Under the pieces are notes generated by a model that was given only the letters and a program-made list of their open reading frames with translations, was not told the DNA's origin and did no database searches. The position numbers were made by a program, and so were the translations under genes. Of a stretch of 64,000 bases of DNA, positions 62,821-64,000 are shown piece after piece (within the stretch, counting starts at the first letter, position 1; each line of letters begins with the position of its first letter). The stretch is from Mesorhizobium sp. WSM2240 (GTDB lineage Bacteria > Pseudomonadota > Alphaproteobacteria > Rhizobiales > Rhizobiaceae): the NCBI RefSeq assembly GCF_040438645.1, contig NZ_CP159253.1, forward strand, positions 3,844,001 to 3,908,000, given 5' to 3'.

Positions 62821-64000
62821 TCGAGCTCCCGGGCAAGTCCGGAAGCTGCTGGACGGCGACGGCGCGCCCTACCGATTATCCCGCGCTCGAAGGTTCCATT
62901 CACGCCGAAACGGTAGTGGTCGGCGCCGGCATTGTCGGCCTCACGACAGCGCTCCGCCTCTGCGAGGAGGGACGCGAGGTCGTGGTGCTGGAAGGGCTTC
63001 GCGTCGGCGGCCAGGTGACCGGTCGCTCGACCGCCAAGATCACGACGCAGCACGCACTGATCTATCGCCATCTGATAGATGCGCTCGGCATCGATCTCGC
63101 GCAGAGCTATACCGACGCCAATCACGCCGGCGCTGGCCAGGTCCGGGAATGGGCGCTCGCCTTTGACATTGCTTGCGATCTGGAAGGGAAGCCTGCCTAT
63201 ACCTATACACATAGCCCAGCGCGACGCGGCGAGATCGAGGCGGAGGCCGAGGCCGCCCGCCGTTTGGGACTGGAGGCCGATGTTCTCGACCGCGCGCCGC
63301 TCCCCTTCGACACCGCCGGCGCGCTCCTCTTTCCTGACCAGGCGCAGTTCAATCCGGCCATGTACCTGACCGGCCTGGCCGAGGCCGTCATCGCTCGTGG
63401 CGGCCGCATCTTCGAGCGGAGTCGCGTGCGCCAGATCGGTGAGGCGAGCCGCTGGCGCGCGGTTACCGACGGTGGCACGGTGCATGCCGAACATGTGGTC
63501 GTGGCCACCAACATGACCATCAAGAGCCCCGTCGGCATGGCCCACCGCACCCAGCCGCGCAGCCATGTCGCCATGGCCTTTCGCGTGGACGATCCGCTGG
63601 CCGTCGACGGCATGTTCATCGGAATCGACGACCCGACGCGGTCGCTGCGGATGGGCCGCGACGCCGAAGGCCCGCTTCTCGTGGCGCTCGGCCCGAAATT
63701 CAACACCGGCCAGGATGGCGACGTGGCGCAGCGCTTCGTCGAACTGGACAATTGGGCGAGAGCGAACCTGCCGGTCGGCGATGCCGTCTGGCGCTGGTGC
63801 AACGAGGATTACGACACGTCCGATCGCGTCGCCTATGCCGGCACGCCAGACCCTGAAAAGGCCCCCGGTTTCCACATCGCGACAGGCTTCAACGCCTGGG
63901 GCATCAGCAACGGCACGGCGGCCGGCATGATGATCGCGGAGATGATCCGCCGTGGGTCCAGTCCCTGGCAGAAACTATACGACCCGGCGCGGCCATATCC
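62817..64000 (+). CDS. FAD-dependent oxidoreductase (DadA-type), 3' end beyond window
   Basis: The frame is open to the window end (about 394 residues). It begins MIELPGKSGSCWTATARPTD, then the FAD-binding VVVGAGIVGLTTALRLCEEG, then GRSTAKITTQHALIYRHL and AEHVVVATNMTI. The pattern matches DadA-like amine oxidases, some of which carry a C-terminal Rieske iron-sulfur domain; that part would lie outside the window. It is coupled to the preceding gene by an ATGA overlap. Confidence 0.88.
   Translation, partial: MIELPGKSGSCWTATARPTDYPALEGSIHAETVVVGAGIVGLTTALRLCEEGREVVVLEGLRVGGQVTGRSTAKITTQHALIYRHLIDALGIDLAQSYTDANHAGAGQVREWALAFDIACDLEGKPAYTYTHSPARRGEIEAEAEAARRLGLEADVLDRAPLPFDTAGALLFPDQAQFNPAMYLTGLAEAVIARGGRIFERSRVRQIGEASRWRAVTDGGTVHAEHVVVATNMTIKSPVGMAHRTQPRSHVAMAFRVDDPLAVDGMFIGIDDPTRSLRMGRDAEGPLLVALGPKFNTGQDGDVAQRFVELDNWARANLPVGDAVWRWCNEDYDTSDRVAYAGTPDPEKAPGFHIATGFNAWGISNGTAAGMMIAEMIRRGSSPWQKLYDPARPY

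Overview
The window looks like an alphaproteobacterial chromosome, most likely Hyphomicrobiales of the Phyllobacteriaceae (Mesorhizobium-like) type. This is inferred from high GC, a long RpoD preceded by dnaG, many Tat-exported proteins, HlyU, DUF6894 and SIMPL proteins, a HWE/HisKA_2-type sensor kinase, rhizobial-style palindromic repeats and the general style of the proteins. No rRNA or CRISPR array was seen. One tRNA gene, tRNA-Ile2(CAT) at 39024-39099, sits at the junction of two very different regions.

Positions 1 to about 38.9 kb form an accessory, partly decaying region. It holds a class III cyclase/AAA fragment, two Tat-exported metallo-beta-lactamase (MBL) fold paralogues, a eukaryote-type SAICAR synthetase, an SRAP (YedK/HMCES-like) protein, a single-gene AAA/TOPRIM (OLD/DUF4435-like) nuclease, a sensor kinase and a cyclase-TolB-TPR protein. 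Many genes are broken: a methyltransferase, a DUF262/DUF1524 protein, IS1182- and IS630-type transposases, a tyrosine recombinase that has also lost its catalytic tyrosine, an alpha/beta hydrolase and a metallophosphoesterase. Three families of dispersed repeats (90, about 80-89 and 65 bp) lie between the genes.

From 21.4 to 31.9 kb all genes point left. A winged-helix/NB-ARC/TPR regulator stands upstream of a run encoding an alcohol/quinone reductase-like enzyme, a tautomerase, a Tat-exported chloroperoxidase-like hydrolase, a Tat-exported MBL protein, a DsrE protein, a short-chain dehydrogenase (SDR), a dehydrogenase stub and a Gal80-like oxidoreductase. A second SDR lies on the other side of the regulator. 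This looks like one electrophile or xenobiotic response unit.

From 33.9 to 38.9 kb lies the most unusual unit. A small Xre-type regulator is divergent from a tight operon encoding a DUF6634-like protein, a small ORF, a soluble FtsH-like AAA+ metalloprotease, two tandem calcineurin-like metallophosphoesterases and a small hypothetical protein. The last four genes overlap by ATGA. I do not recognise this as a described system.

From 39.2 kb to the end the content is core-like: a SIMPL protein, a YcgN-type cysteine-cluster protein, an OmpA-domain protein with a long Pro-Glu-Ala linker, an exonuclease-CBS-nucleotidyltransferase fusion, a TetR/VOC divergent pair with two identical palindromic operators, HlyU, GYD, YjbQ and Uma2 proteins, rpoD, dnaG, an MFS efflux pump, an RcnB-like protein, a Na/Pi cotransporter, a Pcm-erythromycin esterase fusion with a co-directional downstream gene, and a final run ending in an FAD oxidoreductase cut by the window edge.
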